A DNA stretch of 22,394 bases from Treponema sp. (GCA_031266255.1 JAISBK010000081.1:1-22394), one strand, 5' to 3'; shown: positions 14,329 to 21,608, counted from the stretch's first letter. Program-made: numbers and translations. The notes: generated by a model from the letters alone, not told the origin.

Positions 14329-14712
14329 GTGGCTGCAAATACAAAGAAGCGGAAAGAGAAGAAGTCCGTATATGAGGGGAACGTATATATTCAGGCTACG
14401 TTCAATAATACGATTGTTACCATAACCGATATCATGGGGAATGCCGTTTCCTGGGCGAGTTCCGGAGGACTTGGATTCAGGGGTGCCAAAAAATCAACTC
14501 CTTTTGCAGCACAGACGGTAACAGAAACCGCAGCGCAAAAGGCGATACAGGTGGGACTTCGGGAAGTACATGTCTACGTTAAGGGGCCGGGAATCGGTCG
14601 GGAATCGGCGATTCGTCAGCTGGGGGTATTAGGTATCAAGGTAAAGTCGATCAACGATGTTACGCCGATTCCGCATAATGGTTGCAGGCCTCGCAAAACC
14701 AGGCGCATCTAA
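14329..14712 (+). CDS. rpsK: 30S ribosomal protein S11
   Basis: S11 is on the small-subunit platform near the 3' end of 16S rRNA and the mRNA exit. The 127-residue product has IQATFNNTIVTITD, SSGGLGFRGAKKSTPFAAQ and GIGRESAIRQL, with the tail HNGCRPRKTRRI. The start codon is GTG, supported by GCGGAGG at 14316-14322. It is 14 bases before rpsD. Confidence 0.98.
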   Translation: MAANTKKRKEKKSVYEGNVYIQATFNNTIVTITDIMGNAVSWASSGGLGFRGAKKSTPFAAQTVTETAAQKAIQVGLREVHVYVKGPGIGRESAIRQLGVLGIKVKSINDVTPIPHNGCRPRKTRRI

Positions 14713-14726
14713 GGGGGAAAAAGAAT

Positions 14727-15362
14727 ATGGCACGATATACCGGACCTGTTTGTCGATTATGCCGGGCAGAACAGAAGAAGTTGATGCTCAAGGGGGGACG
14801 TTGCAGAAGCGATAAGTGTCCGATTAATAAGAAGCGTCCTGCACCAGGTAAAGACCCCAAGGCACGGCCAGGGAAGCGGTCGGATTATGGCATTCAGCTC
14901 CGGGAAAAACAGAAGCTCAAGAGAATATATGGTATGCAAGAAAAGCAATTCAGTCTTTTCTTTGAACGTGCCCTTCGTATGAGCGGCATTACCGGGGAAA
15001 ATCTCTTTGTCTTATTGGAACGAAGACTCGATAATGTGGTATACCGTTTGCGTTTCGCGGTGAGCCGGAGTCAAGCACGACAGATCGTGCTCCATGGTCA
15101 TGTAACGGTTAATGGGAAACGGGTGAATGTGCCTTCCTATTTGGTTCGGCCTGATGATGTGGTAGAGATTCGGGAATCCGGCAAGGGGCTGGTGGTGATT
15201 AAAGATGCCTTAAAGGAATACGGGCGATCCGGGATTATGCCCTGGCTTTCCTTGGATCCTGATACCATGAAAGGAAAGTTTTTGGCTGCTCCGCGGCGCA
15301 GTGATATTACTGACCTTGCGGATATCAAAGAACAGATGATTGTTGAATTATATTCTAAATAA
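14727..15362 (+). CDS. rpsD: 30S ribosomal protein S4, zinc-binding type
   Basis: S4 nucleates small-subunit assembly and is a fidelity determinant. The ATG at 14727 gives 211 residues starting MARYTGPVCRLCR; an in-frame codon at 14682 would fall inside rpsK. Cys9, Cys12, Cys26 and Cys31 form the zinc site of the C+ type. The S4 RNA-binding fold is visible at RRLDNVVYRLRFAVSRSQARQIV, given here as the landmark in parts (LERRLDNVVYRL, SRSQARQIVLHGHV, NGKRVNVPSY). In other bacteria S4 represses the alpha operon; no obvious pseudoknot was seen before rpsM. Confidence 0.97.
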   Translation: MARYTGPVCRLCRAEQKKLMLKGGRCRSDKCPINKKRPAPGKDPKARPGKRSDYGIQLREKQKLKRIYGMQEKQFSLFFERALRMSGITGENLFVLLERRLDNVVYRLRFAVSRSQARQIVLHGHVTVNGKRVNVPSYLVRPDDVVEIRESGKGLVVIKDALKEYGRSGIMPWLSLDPDTMKGKFLAAPRRSDITDLADIKEQMIVELYSK

Positions 15363-15371
15363 GGAGTCTTC

Positions 15372-16436
15372 ATGGCTCGTAAGAACCTTCTGAAAGGATT
15401 TAAACGCCCAAAAAATATCACCTTTGAATATGGTGAGTTTAAACCGGATTATGCTAAGTTCATGGCGGCTCCTTTTGAACCAGGATTCGGAACAACGATA
15501 GGTAATACCCTGCGGAGGGTACTTCTTTCGTCGATCCAAGGATATGCAATTACCGCTATTAAGATCACCTCTTACGATGCTGCAGGAGTGGGTCACATGG
15601 TTTCAAGTGAATTCGAGACCATACCGAATATCGTCGAAGATACCCTTGAGGTCATCAATAACCTCAAGCAAATTCGGCTCAAGCTCCCTGCTGATACAGA
15701 AGAGGAAGTGTTTCTATACGAATGGTCAGGGAACCGGGAAATCAAGAGTGATGATTTTGAACGGATAGGCCAGGTGGATGTCTTGAGTACGGGTCAGCAT
15801 ATTATGACCCTTATGGATAATGCCCGGATCGAGTTTGAAATTCAAATTGAGCTGGGCCGGGGCTATGTTCCTTCTGAGGTCAACGAGCGTTATGTGGAAG
15901 TGATCGGCACGATTCCCATGGACGCGATTTTCTCTCCGGTGAAGAAAGTGAAATTTGCCGTGGAGCCCACCCGGGTAGGACAACGCAGTGATTATGACAA
16001 GCTGCTACTGGAACTGTGGACCGATGGAACTATCCGCCCGGAAGATGCTTTAGCTGAAGCAGCAAAAATTCTCAAAGAGTATCTGTCGGTTTTTATCAAT
16101 TTTGATGAGAATAATCTTGGGTCTGACGAAGATTTTGACGAAGATGATGAGCGTATCCGGCAGCTTCTTAATACGCCGGTGGAAGAGCTGGAATTATCGG
16201 TTCGTTCATCGAACTGTCTTAAAAATGCCAATATTAAAACCATTGGTGAGTTAACCCGGAAAACCGAGGACGATATCACAAAGACTCGGAACTTTGGGAA
16301 GAAGTCCCTTCAGGAAATCAAGGAAAAACTTAAGGAATGGAACTTGAGTCTGGGGATAACCGACCTCAATGTTTTAAGAAATGCGGTAAAGATTACTCCT
16401 CAACAACAGGAAAAGGAAGAAACAGATGAAGCATAA
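15372..16436 (+). CDS. rpoA: DNA-directed RNA polymerase subunit alpha
   Basis: The alpha subunit dimerises to scaffold beta and beta-prime and reads UP elements and activators through its C-terminal domain. The 354-residue product has the dimerisation motif GNTLRRVLLSS (44-54), a strongly acidic interdomain linker (about 246-260, SDEDFDEDDE) and a C-terminal domain with VRSSNCLKNANI (277-288). Arg278 corresponds to E. coli Arg265, the main DNA-contacting residue. A polar tail of about 25 residues follows the last helix. The stop overlaps rplQ by 11 bases. Confidence 0.98.
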   Translation: MARKNLLKGFKRPKNITFEYGEFKPDYAKFMAAPFEPGFGTTIGNTLRRVLLSSIQGYAITAIKITSYDAAGVGHMVSSEFETIPNIVEDTLEVINNLKQIRLKLPADTEEEVFLYEWSGNREIKSDDFERIGQVDVLSTGQHIMTLMDNARIEFEIQIELGRGYVPSEVNERYVEVIGTIPMDAIFSPVKKVKFAVEPTRVGQRSDYDKLLLELWTDGTIRPEDALAEAAKILKEYLSVFINFDENNLGSDEDFDEDDERIRQLLNTPVEELELSVRSSNCLKNANIKTIGELTRKTEDDITKTRNFGKKSLQEIKEKLKEWNLSLGITDLNVLRNAVKITPQQQEKEETDEA

Positions 16437-16884
16437 AAGAGGGTTTAATCCCTTGGAACGTATGGCGGCTCATCGAAAAGCTCTTCATCGGAATATGGTT
16501 ACGTCCTTATTTAGATACGAACGGATTAGGACTACTAAGGCAAAGGCCCTGGAAATCCGGCGGAGTGCTGAAAAGCTGATAACTCGGGCAAAAGTTGATT
16601 CGGTTCATAATAGGCGGATTGTTTCCAGCCGTCTCTATGATGAAGGTATGGTGGCTAAGTTGTTTACGGATATTGCCCCTCGTATGAAGGAGCGTCCTGG
16701 TGGTTATACTCGGATACTCAAACTCGGAGAACGTCTGGGAGATGCATCAGAAATCGTTATTCTTGAATTAGTTGATTATACCCTTGATACAGAAGGTACT
16801 TCGGGTAAGCAAGCAAAAAAAGCCGCCAAACAGAAGTCAAAAAAAACGAAAAAAGCAGATGACGGTGTAAAAGGAACACGGTAA
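16426..16884 (+). CDS. rplQ: 50S ribosomal protein L17
   Basis: L17 is on the solvent side of the large subunit near the exit tunnel. The 152-residue product begins MKHKRGFNPLERMAAHRKAL and has the motif RIRTTKAKALEIRRSAEKLI and RPGGYTRILKLGERLGDAS. A lysine-rich tail of about 35 residues is longer than in E. coli and is low in complexity. The start overlaps rpoA by 11 bases, so translation is probably coupled. It is followed by a small zinc-ribbon gene. Confidence 0.97.
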   Translation: MKHKRGFNPLERMAAHRKALHRNMVTSLFRYERIRTTKAKALEIRRSAEKLITRAKVDSVHNRRIVSSRLYDEGMVAKLFTDIAPRMKERPGGYTRILKLGERLGDASEIVILELVDYTLDTEGTSGKQAKKAAKQKSKKTKKADDGVKGTR

Positions 16885-16897
16885 AGGGGATAAAGCA

Positions 16898-17086
16898 ATG
16901 TCTAAAGCGCATAGGGGCAAAGGAATCTGGGAATTGTTTTCCCGTGGGCGAGGTCAATGTCCGGTTTGTAAGCGGAATAATGTGAAGTTGCTGTACGAAC
17001 AGGAAGCGGGGGATATAAAGGCCAAGGTATGCAAGATATGTAAGGCGGCAATTAAGCATGGCAAGAAGCGTTTAGTCCCTAGTTAA
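16898..17086 (+). CDS. Small basic zinc-ribbon protein, unknown function
   Basis: This 62-residue protein is not one of the standard ribosomal proteins. It is basic and carries two CxxC pairs, Cys21/Cys24 (CPVCKR) and Cys45/Cys48 (CKICKA), spaced as in a zinc ribbon, preceded by MSKAHRGKGIWELFSRGRG. AAGGGG lies about 11 bases before its ATG, 13 bases after rplQ, and the array terminator follows, so it is the last gene of the ribosomal transcription unit. Its composition resembles zinc-ribbon ribosomal proteins (L36, S14, the L24 tail). I infer an RNA- or ribosome-associated role, possibly confined to spirochaetes, but the sequence does not prove a function. Confidence 0.85.
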   Translation: MSKAHRGKGIWELFSRGRGQCPVCKRNNVKLLYEQEAGDIKAKVCKICKAAIKHGKKRLVPS

Positions 17087-17126
17087 GGTTCCTTCAGAAA
17101 GTAAAAGGTACTTCTTTTCTTTTGAT

Positions 17127-17190
17127 ACCGGTAGGTATAAAGCAACAGGTAAAGAACCTGCGAGAGCTTGTACATACCGGTTTTCGTTTT
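17127..17190 (+). terminator. Branched terminator of the ribosomal array
   Basis: The outer stem ACCGGTA (17127-17133) pairs with TACCGGT (17175-17181). Inside are GTA/TAC (17135-17137 with 17171-17173), AAGC/GCTT (17140-17143 with 17166-17169) and CAGGT/ACCTG (17146-17150 with 17156-17160), giving one long, bulged hairpin. It is followed by TTTTCGTTTT (17181-17190). It lies 40 bases after the last gene. Confidence 0.8.
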
Positions 17191-17220
17191 AAAAGGGGGG
17201 ATAATGGTGGAGGTTTAAAA

Positions 17221-17247
17221 ATAAAAAACCTGTTATACACAGGTTTT
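17221..17247 (-). terminator. Terminator of tRNA-Asp
   Basis: AAAACCTGT (17225-17233) and ACAGGTTTT (17239-17247) form a perfect 9-bp stem. Read on the minus strand it is followed by a run of T residues (complement of the A run 17223-17228), eight bases after the tRNA 3' end. In the plus direction it could also act as a weaker back-stop for the ribosomal array. Confidence 0.8.
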
Positions 17248-17255
17248 ACTATTTA

Positions 17256-17330
17256 CGGGAGCGACGGGGCTTGAACCCGCGATCTCCGGCTTGACAGGCC
17301 AGCGTGATAAACCAGCTTCACTACACCCCC
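17256..17330 (-). tRNA. tRNA-Asp (anticodon GUC)
   Basis: Read on the minus strand this folds into a complete cloverleaf of 75 bases. The acceptor GGGGGTG pairs with CGCTCCC (two G-U pairs), the D stem is GTGA/TCAC with GG in the loop, the anticodon stem CTGGC/GCCGG encloses the loop CTGTCAA with anticodon GTC, and the T stem GCGGG/CCCGT encloses TTCAAGC. The discriminator base is G, as expected for tRNA-Asp. CCA is not encoded. It has its own promoter and terminator and is convergent with the ribosomal array. Confidence 0.95.
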
Positions 17331-17343
17331 TAATGATGTTTCT

Positions 17344-17372
17344 AATATACCCAGAAAAAAAAATAATGTCAA
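17344..17372 (-). promoter_or_regulatory. Promoter of tRNA-Asp
   Basis: On the minus strand TTGACA (17372 to 17367) and TATATT (17349 to 17344) are separated by 17 bases, a near-consensus sigma70 promoter with a T-rich spacer. The -10 element is 13 bases before the mature tRNA end, so the precursor would have only a few extra 5' bases. Confidence 0.85.
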
Positions 17373-17473
17373 GTGTTTGAAGGAGGGTTATGGTAAAAGC
17401 AGTTACCTTTCGCTTGTTATTAGACCTTTGAGCAAAGACAGTCGTTGCCCTCGTATCATACCCTCTTAAATGC

Positions 17474-17500
17474 TTGATGGTTTTTATGATAGGATATAGT
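17474..17500 (+). promoter_or_regulatory. Candidate promoter of argGH
   Basis: TTGATG (17474-17479) and TATAGT (17495-17500) are 15 bases apart, shorter than the optimum; TATGAT at 17485-17490 is an alternative -10 with a poor -35. The region between the tRNA gene and argG shows no clear ArgR-type palindrome. Confidence 0.35.
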
Positions 17501-17549
17501 TTCTTGAGACTCTTGGGTTTTAAGTAGTTACATAGGGAGTTATGATAAA

Positions 17550-18839
17550 ATGAGTTATGATAAAACGAAGCAAAAGAAAATTGTCCTCGCCTATTCCGGT
17601 GGTTTAGATACGACGGTGATCATTCCTTGGCTCAAGGAAACCTACGATTGTGCTATTGTGGCAGTCTGTGTGGATGTGGGTCAAGAGGCGGATTGGGACA
17701 AGATTACCAAACAGGCACTGGATACTGGGGCACTGTCATGTTTTGTAGTAGATGTAAAGCAAGAATATGTGGAAAACTACGTGTGGCCTGCACTCAAAGC
17801 CAATGCCCGCTATGAAGACAAGTACCTCTTGGGAACTGCCACGGCCCGGCCTTTGATTGCCAAAGTTCTGGTGGACTATGCTCGAAAGGAAGGGGCTACG
17901 GCCATTGCCCATGGGGCTACTGGTAAGGGAAACGACCAGGTTCGCTTTGACTTGGGGATCATGGCCTTTGCCCCGGATCTGGAGATCATTGCTCCTTGGC
18001 GGACTTGGGAACTACGGAGCAGGGAAGAAGAGATTGAATACCTGGAAAAGCGGCATATCCCGGTACCCATGAAAAAGCAGGATTCCTACAGTCGCGATGA
18101 TAACCTCTGGCATATTTCCCATGAAGGCTTGGAACTGGAGAATCCTGCTACCGAGCCAGCCCTGGAGCGGATGCTCAAGATGACGGTACCTCCAGAAAAA
18201 GCCCCGGACCAGGCTGGTTACGTGGAAGTATCCTTTGAACAGGGTATTCCCGTAGGATTGAACGGGACACCATGCAAAGGGGTGGAGTTGATTCAAACCC
18301 TTAACCAACTTGGAGGAGCCCACGGGGTTGGTTTGGTGGATCTGGTGGAAAACCGGGTAGTAGGCATGAAAAGCCGGGGAGTATACGAAACCCCTGGAGG
18401 TAGTATTCTCTACTATGCCCACCAAGAACTAGAACATATATGCCTTGATCGCCAGACCTATGCGTTTAAACAGCTCGTGGGGACGAAGATGGGGGAATTG
18501 ATCTACGGCGGACTCTGGTTTACCCCGCTCAGGGAGGCCTTAAGTGCATTTGTGGATTCTACCCAGAAAACCGTTACCGGTACGGTTCGCCTCAAACTGT
18601 ACAAAGGTTCCATCTCCTCTGCTGGGATCCGTTCTCCCTATTCCCTGTACAATCCCAGCATTGCCAGCTTTACCACCGGGGACTTGTACAACCACGGGGA
18701 TGCTCGGGGTTTCATCAGGCTCTACGGTCTTCCTGTTCTGGTTCGTTCCCTCATGGAACAAGCCCATACTCAGGGAGGAGTCCTGCCGCGGGATATTCCG
18801 TCACAAGGGGATCCTAAATCTACCGGGACTGCAGGCTGA
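17550..18839 (+). CDS. argG: Argininosuccinate synthase
   Basis: ArgG joins citrulline and aspartate with ATP to form argininosuccinate, the penultimate step of arginine synthesis, in the cytoplasm. The 429-residue product carries the ATP-binding P-loop AYSGGLDT (14-21), DVGQEAD (42-48) and the HGATGKGNDQVRF signature (121-133). It is somewhat longer than the common 400 residues, mostly through a polar C-terminal tail. The ATG at 17550 follows AGGGAG at 17534-17539 with about 10 bases spacing. A 15-base tandem duplication covers the start codon. The stop shares one base with the argH start (TGATG). Confidence 0.97.
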   Translation: MSYDKTKQKKIVLAYSGGLDTTVIIPWLKETYDCAIVAVCVDVGQEADWDKITKQALDTGALSCFVVDVKQEYVENYVWPALKANARYEDKYLLGTATARPLIAKVLVDYARKEGATAIAHGATGKGNDQVRFDLGIMAFAPDLEIIAPWRTWELRSREEEIEYLEKRHIPVPMKKQDSYSRDDNLWHISHEGLELENPATEPALERMLKMTVPPEKAPDQAGYVEVSFEQGIPVGLNGTPCKGVELIQTLNQLGGAHGVGLVDLVENRVVGMKSRGVYETPGGSILYYAHQELEHICLDRQTYAFKQLVGTKMGELIYGGLWFTPLREALSAFVDSTQKTVTGTVRLKLYKGSISSAGIRSPYSLYNPSIASFTTGDLYNHGDARGFIRLYGLPVLVRSLMEQAHTQGGVLPRDIPSQGDPKSTGTAG

Positions 18840-20248
18840 TGTCGGGGAGTACGCCTTTAGAAGAAGGCACTGCGATCCTCTGGTCAGGCAGGCTTGAGGA
18901 AAAACCTGCCCCCCAGGCATTTGCCTTTCAATCCTCTATCAGGGTGGATAAGCGGCTTGTTTTTGAAGATATCCAAGGCAGCCGCGCTCATGCAGCCATG
19001 TTAGGGAAACAGGGCATTATTCCCCAGGATACGGCTGCGGCCTTGGATGCAGCACTCGCCCGGATCGCCCAGGACTTGGAATCAGGCTCCCTGATGGTTG
19101 ATCTGGGCGCAGAGGACATTCACTCGTTTATTGAAGGGGTCTTGACCAACCGCCTGGGGGATGCAGGCCGTATGGTTCACGCAGGCCGAAGCCGAAACGA
19201 CCAAGTGGCCACGGATCTGAGGCTCTACCTCAAACACCGGGTTCCCGATGTATGTGGGGAACTGCGGGAGACCATCCGGTCCCTGCTGGATCAGGCTGAA
19301 ACCTATACCGATACGCTGATGCCTGGTTATACTCACCTCCAACGGGCTCAACCGATTACCCTGGGTCACCATCTGGTAGCGTGGTGTACTGGGTTGGTAC
19401 GGGATTTGGGCCGTTTTACCGATGCCTTGGCCAGGCTGGATACCTGTCCTCTGGGAGCCGGGGCATTAGCCGGTTCCGGGCTTCCCCTGGATCGGGAAGC
19501 TACTGCCCAGGCATTGGGCTTTTCTGGCCCGACCCTCAACGCTATGGATTCGGTGGCAGACCGGGACTTTGCTTTGGAACTTGCGGGGGCTGCGGCCATT
19601 ACCATGACCCATCTTTCCCGGTTCTGTGAGGATATCGTAATCTGGGCCAGTGAAGAATTCAAGTTTATTACCTTAGCCGAGTCATGGAGTACCGGTTCCT
19701 CAATCATGCCCCAGAAACAAAACCCTGACTTCGCGGAGCTCATCCGGGGTAAGGCTGGACGAACCACAGGGAACCTGGTATGCCTGCTCACCTTACTGAA
19801 GGGCCTGCCTTACGCATATAATAAGGATCTGCAAGAGGACAAAGAAGCCTTGTTTGACAGTCTGGATACGGTCTGCGCCTGTCTGTGTATGTTCCGCGGG
19901 ATGATGCGTACCGCGATCTTTAATCAGGAACGTATGGAGGGAGCGCTTATAGGGGGGTTCTTAGAAGCCACTGATGCAGCAGAATACTTAGTCCGTAAAG
20001 GGCTTCCTTTCCGCAGTGCCCATGAGGCAGCCGCCCTGGTAGTTCGGGATTGTATGGCCCACGGGCAGCGGAGTATTACCGAACGCACCCTGGAAGAGCT
20101 TAAAACCCGGTCGCTCCTCTTTGAAGCGGATATCTACCACGCGCTCAGTCCAGGGGCTTGTGTGAAGGCCCGAAATGGGGCAGGCGGCCCTGCTCCTGAT
20201 GAGGTACGGCGGCAGATAGGGGTCTTACGGGCACATATTCACCGGTAA
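18839..20248 (+). CDS. argH: Argininosuccinate lyase
   Basis: ArgH splits argininosuccinate into arginine and fumarate, the last step of arginine synthesis. The 469-residue product has the fumarase/aspartase fold landmarks: GRSRNDQVATDLRL (117-130), THLQRAQPI (165-173) with the conserved His, SGLPLDRE (213-220) and the family signature GSSIMPQKQNPD (286-297). The usual form is MPQKKNPD; the catalytic Lys293 (human Lys289) and Asn295 are kept, while the next Lys is replaced by Gln294. The gene overlaps argG by one base, so the two form a translationally coupled pair. Confidence 0.97.
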   Translation: MSGSTPLEEGTAILWSGRLEEKPAPQAFAFQSSIRVDKRLVFEDIQGSRAHAAMLGKQGIIPQDTAAALDAALARIAQDLESGSLMVDLGAEDIHSFIEGVLTNRLGDAGRMVHAGRSRNDQVATDLRLYLKHRVPDVCGELRETIRSLLDQAETYTDTLMPGYTHLQRAQPITLGHHLVAWCTGLVRDLGRFTDALARLDTCPLGAGALAGSGLPLDREATAQALGFSGPTLNAMDSVADRDFALELAGAAAITMTHLSRFCEDIVIWASEEFKFITLAESWSTGSSIMPQKQNPDFAELIRGKAGRTTGNLVCLLTLLKGLPYAYNKDLQEDKEALFDSLDTVCACLCMFRGMMRTAIFNQERMEGALIGGFLEATDAAEYLVRKGLPFRSAHEAAALVVRDCMAHGQRSITERTLEELKTRSLLFEADIYHALSPGACVKARNGAGGPAPDEVRRQIGVLRAHIHR

Positions 20249-20268
20249 TGATTTGGCTATTCGCGAGG

Positions 20269-20333
20269 TTTTGTTGGCCCGGATAAAGGCTTTGCAGAGT
20301 ATCCTTCTGAAGGAGTGACCCGGGCTGACAAAA
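20269..20333. repeat. 65-base imperfect inverted repeat after argH
   Basis: TTTTGT-TG-GCCCGG (20269-20282) mirrors CCGGGC-TG-ACAAAA (20320-20333): two 6-bp arms on each side of a TG/TG mismatch. Inside is a second stem TCCTT/AAGGA (20302-20306 with 20310-20314). It lies about 20 bases after argH. Neither side has a clear T run, so it is not a canonical terminator; it could be an argH 3' end structure or a dispersed repeat. Confidence 0.5.
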
Positions 20334-20365
20334 GGTCGTAACGAACCCCTCCTGTAGGCTGCTTA

Positions 20366-20385
20366 AAAGCGGCGAAGCGCCGTTA
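20366..20385 (-). terminator. Hairpin at the end of the phosphoesterase gene
   Basis: CGGCG (20370-20374) and CGCCG (20378-20382) form a GC-rich 5-bp stem with a 3-base loop directly after the phosphoesterase stop codon. Read on the minus strand it is followed by CTTTTAA, a short T tract. It may serve argH from the other side too, with only weak T support. Confidence 0.5.
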
Positions 20386-21057
20386 AAAACGATAAATTGA
20401 TTCTGTATTATGCGTATCTATGTAGGTGATGGTAATAGTCTTGCGTTTCTCGTCCGGCAAAGATATTGTTCTGATCGCTTCCGTGGGGGTATGGCCGACG
20501 ATCTGATGGTACCCGGCTACCGGCTGTTTTTCCAGGGAACGCGGCCTTATCCATATAGGGCTTTGGGTAATATCGTCCCCGAAAGGGTTTTGTCCGTTAA
20601 AAAGTAAGATACTGCGGTTTTCGGTAAACGCCTTGTTGATGTCTTCGATAGCTGTATATCCGGCTCCTTTCATCCGTTTCATAAACCACGCCGAAATCCC
20701 GGCATGGGAAATGATATAGCGATCCTCCGTAACATATACGACCTTGAGGAGATCCATGTTCTGTTCCAGGATTTGATAAATAACGTAACAATGCTTGTCC
20801 TGGTACCCTGAATACCGCTGATCCGGGATATTCCCCAGATAGTGATAATCGTGATTTCCCAGACATAGTTTTATCCGTCGATCCTTCCGCGCCATTTCGC
20901 AGAGTTCCCCGAAATTATGGTATTGTTGGATAAACGGCAGATCATAGCTGTCAAAATAATCCCCAACCACATAGAATTCCGTGAAGTCCTCTGCAAGATA
21001 GTGTTTCCAGAAATCTCTACCGTGAATATCCCCTATGGCTAACCTCATACGCTTCAT
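20383..21057 (-). CDS. Calcineurin-like metallophosphoesterase
   Basis: The 224-residue product carries the metal-binding motifs of the PPP-type phosphoesterase fold in order: GDIHG (9-13), GDYFD (32-36), GNHD (67-70), SHAG (117-120) and VGHTP (187-191). These coordinate two metal ions, so hydrolysis of a phosphomonoester or diester is expected; the substrate cannot be read from the sequence. There is no signal peptide, so it should act in the cytoplasm. The start may be the ATG at 21057 or the one three codons later; neither has a strong ribosome binding site. It lies 27 bases after the repressor gene, probably on the same transcript. Relatives occur in phages and in bacterial chromosomes. 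Confidence 0.9.
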   Translation of the reverse strand: MKRMRLAIGDIHGRDFWKHYLAEDFTEFYVVGDYFDSYDLPFIQQYHNFGELCEMARKDRRIKLCLGNHDYHYLGNIPDQRYSGYQDKHCYVIYQILEQNMDLLKVVYVTEDRYIISHAGISAWFMKRMKGAGYTAIEDINKAFTENRSILLFNGQNPFGDDITQSPIWIRPRSLEKQPVAGYHQIVGHTPTEAIRTISLPDEKRKTITITYIDTHNTESIYRF

Positions 21058-21084
21058 TAAAAAGGCTCTTGAATCAGGGCCGGT

Positions 21085-21453
21085 CTAATTTGCCACCTGT
21101 GTAGAGGATACATTTTCTAAAGGGTATTGCGTTTCCAGCCCTTTAGCAACATCAAAGACGATTTTTTTACCGGTATCATTCAGCTTATCAACGGTCTGGG
21201 CAACAGCCATGGCCCAGGGCGTATATACCTCATGTTCTTGTCCTTCGCCGGTAACTAGATATTCAACGCTTGTATTCAGGGCTTTGGCGATTTTTACCGC
21301 CATATCCGCTCTTGGGAACTTTTTTTTACTTCGCCAGGTGGAAAGGGTTGACTGCTTTATTTGTGTCCTCAAGATAACCGGAAGATCCTTTTTTACCAAA
21401 TCTCCATACCGGTCCCAGAACAGCTGCGCATCATATTCCTCTTCAATATCCAT
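21085..21453 (-). CDS. XRE/CI-type helix-turn-helix regulator
   Basis: The 122-residue product has a phage-repressor-like helix-turn-helix at about residues 26-65 (IKQSTLSTWRSKKKFPRADMAVKIAKALN, landmarks STLSTWR and PRADMAVKIAKAL), followed by SVEYLVTGE, a common end of CI-type domains. The C-terminal 50 residues lack the protease active site of LexA-like repressors, so induction by self-cleavage is unlikely. No clear ribosome binding site precedes its ATG. It is the first gene of a pair with the metallophosphoesterase and lies below a three-copy operator-like array, suggesting autoregulation. Confidence 0.85.
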   Translation of the reverse strand: MDIEEEYDAQLFWDRYGDLVKKDLPVILRTQIKQSTLSTWRSKKKFPRADMAVKIAKALNTSVEYLVTGEGQEHEVYTPWAMAVAQTVDKLNDTGKKIVFDVAKGLETQYPLENVSSTQVAN

Positions 21454-21507
21454 ATAGTAAATTATCGGGTCTAGAAAGAAGTCCAGTCTGATAAATTTTT
21501 CTTGATA

Positions 21508-21545
21508 ATAACGTAAATACGATGTAAATTATAACGTAATTACAT
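21508..21545 (-). promoter_or_regulatory. Operator-like array over the repressor promoter
   Basis: Three related 8-base elements GTAAATAC (21513-21520), GTAAATTA (21524-21531) and GTAATTAC (21536-21543) start 11 and 12 bases apart, close to one helical turn. The longer unit ATAACGTAA(A/T)TAC occurs twice (21508-21520, 21531-21543), and ATGTAA/TTACAT (21522-21527 with 21540-21545) forms an inverted repeat. A perfect -10 TATAAT on the minus strand (21533 to 21528) lies within the array; its -35 is poor. The site is 55 bases or more before the repressor ATG. Confidence 0.55.
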
Positions 21546-21608
21546 TTTAAGGTATTCTTTATGGTCGTCGTATAAAACGCTGTTACCCAACGCTCCATTT
21601 CGTATAGG

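Noticed and set aside
17373..17549. ArgR box upstream of argG
   Set aside because: No palindrome of the TNTGAAT/ATTCANA type is visible.
19366..19791. 141-codon minus-strand frame opposite argH
   Set aside because: Same type of shadow; argH is complete and conserved in its own frame.
20410..20607. Plus-strand frame opposite the phosphoesterase gene
   Set aside because: The minus-strand frame carries all five metal-binding motifs; the plus frame has none.
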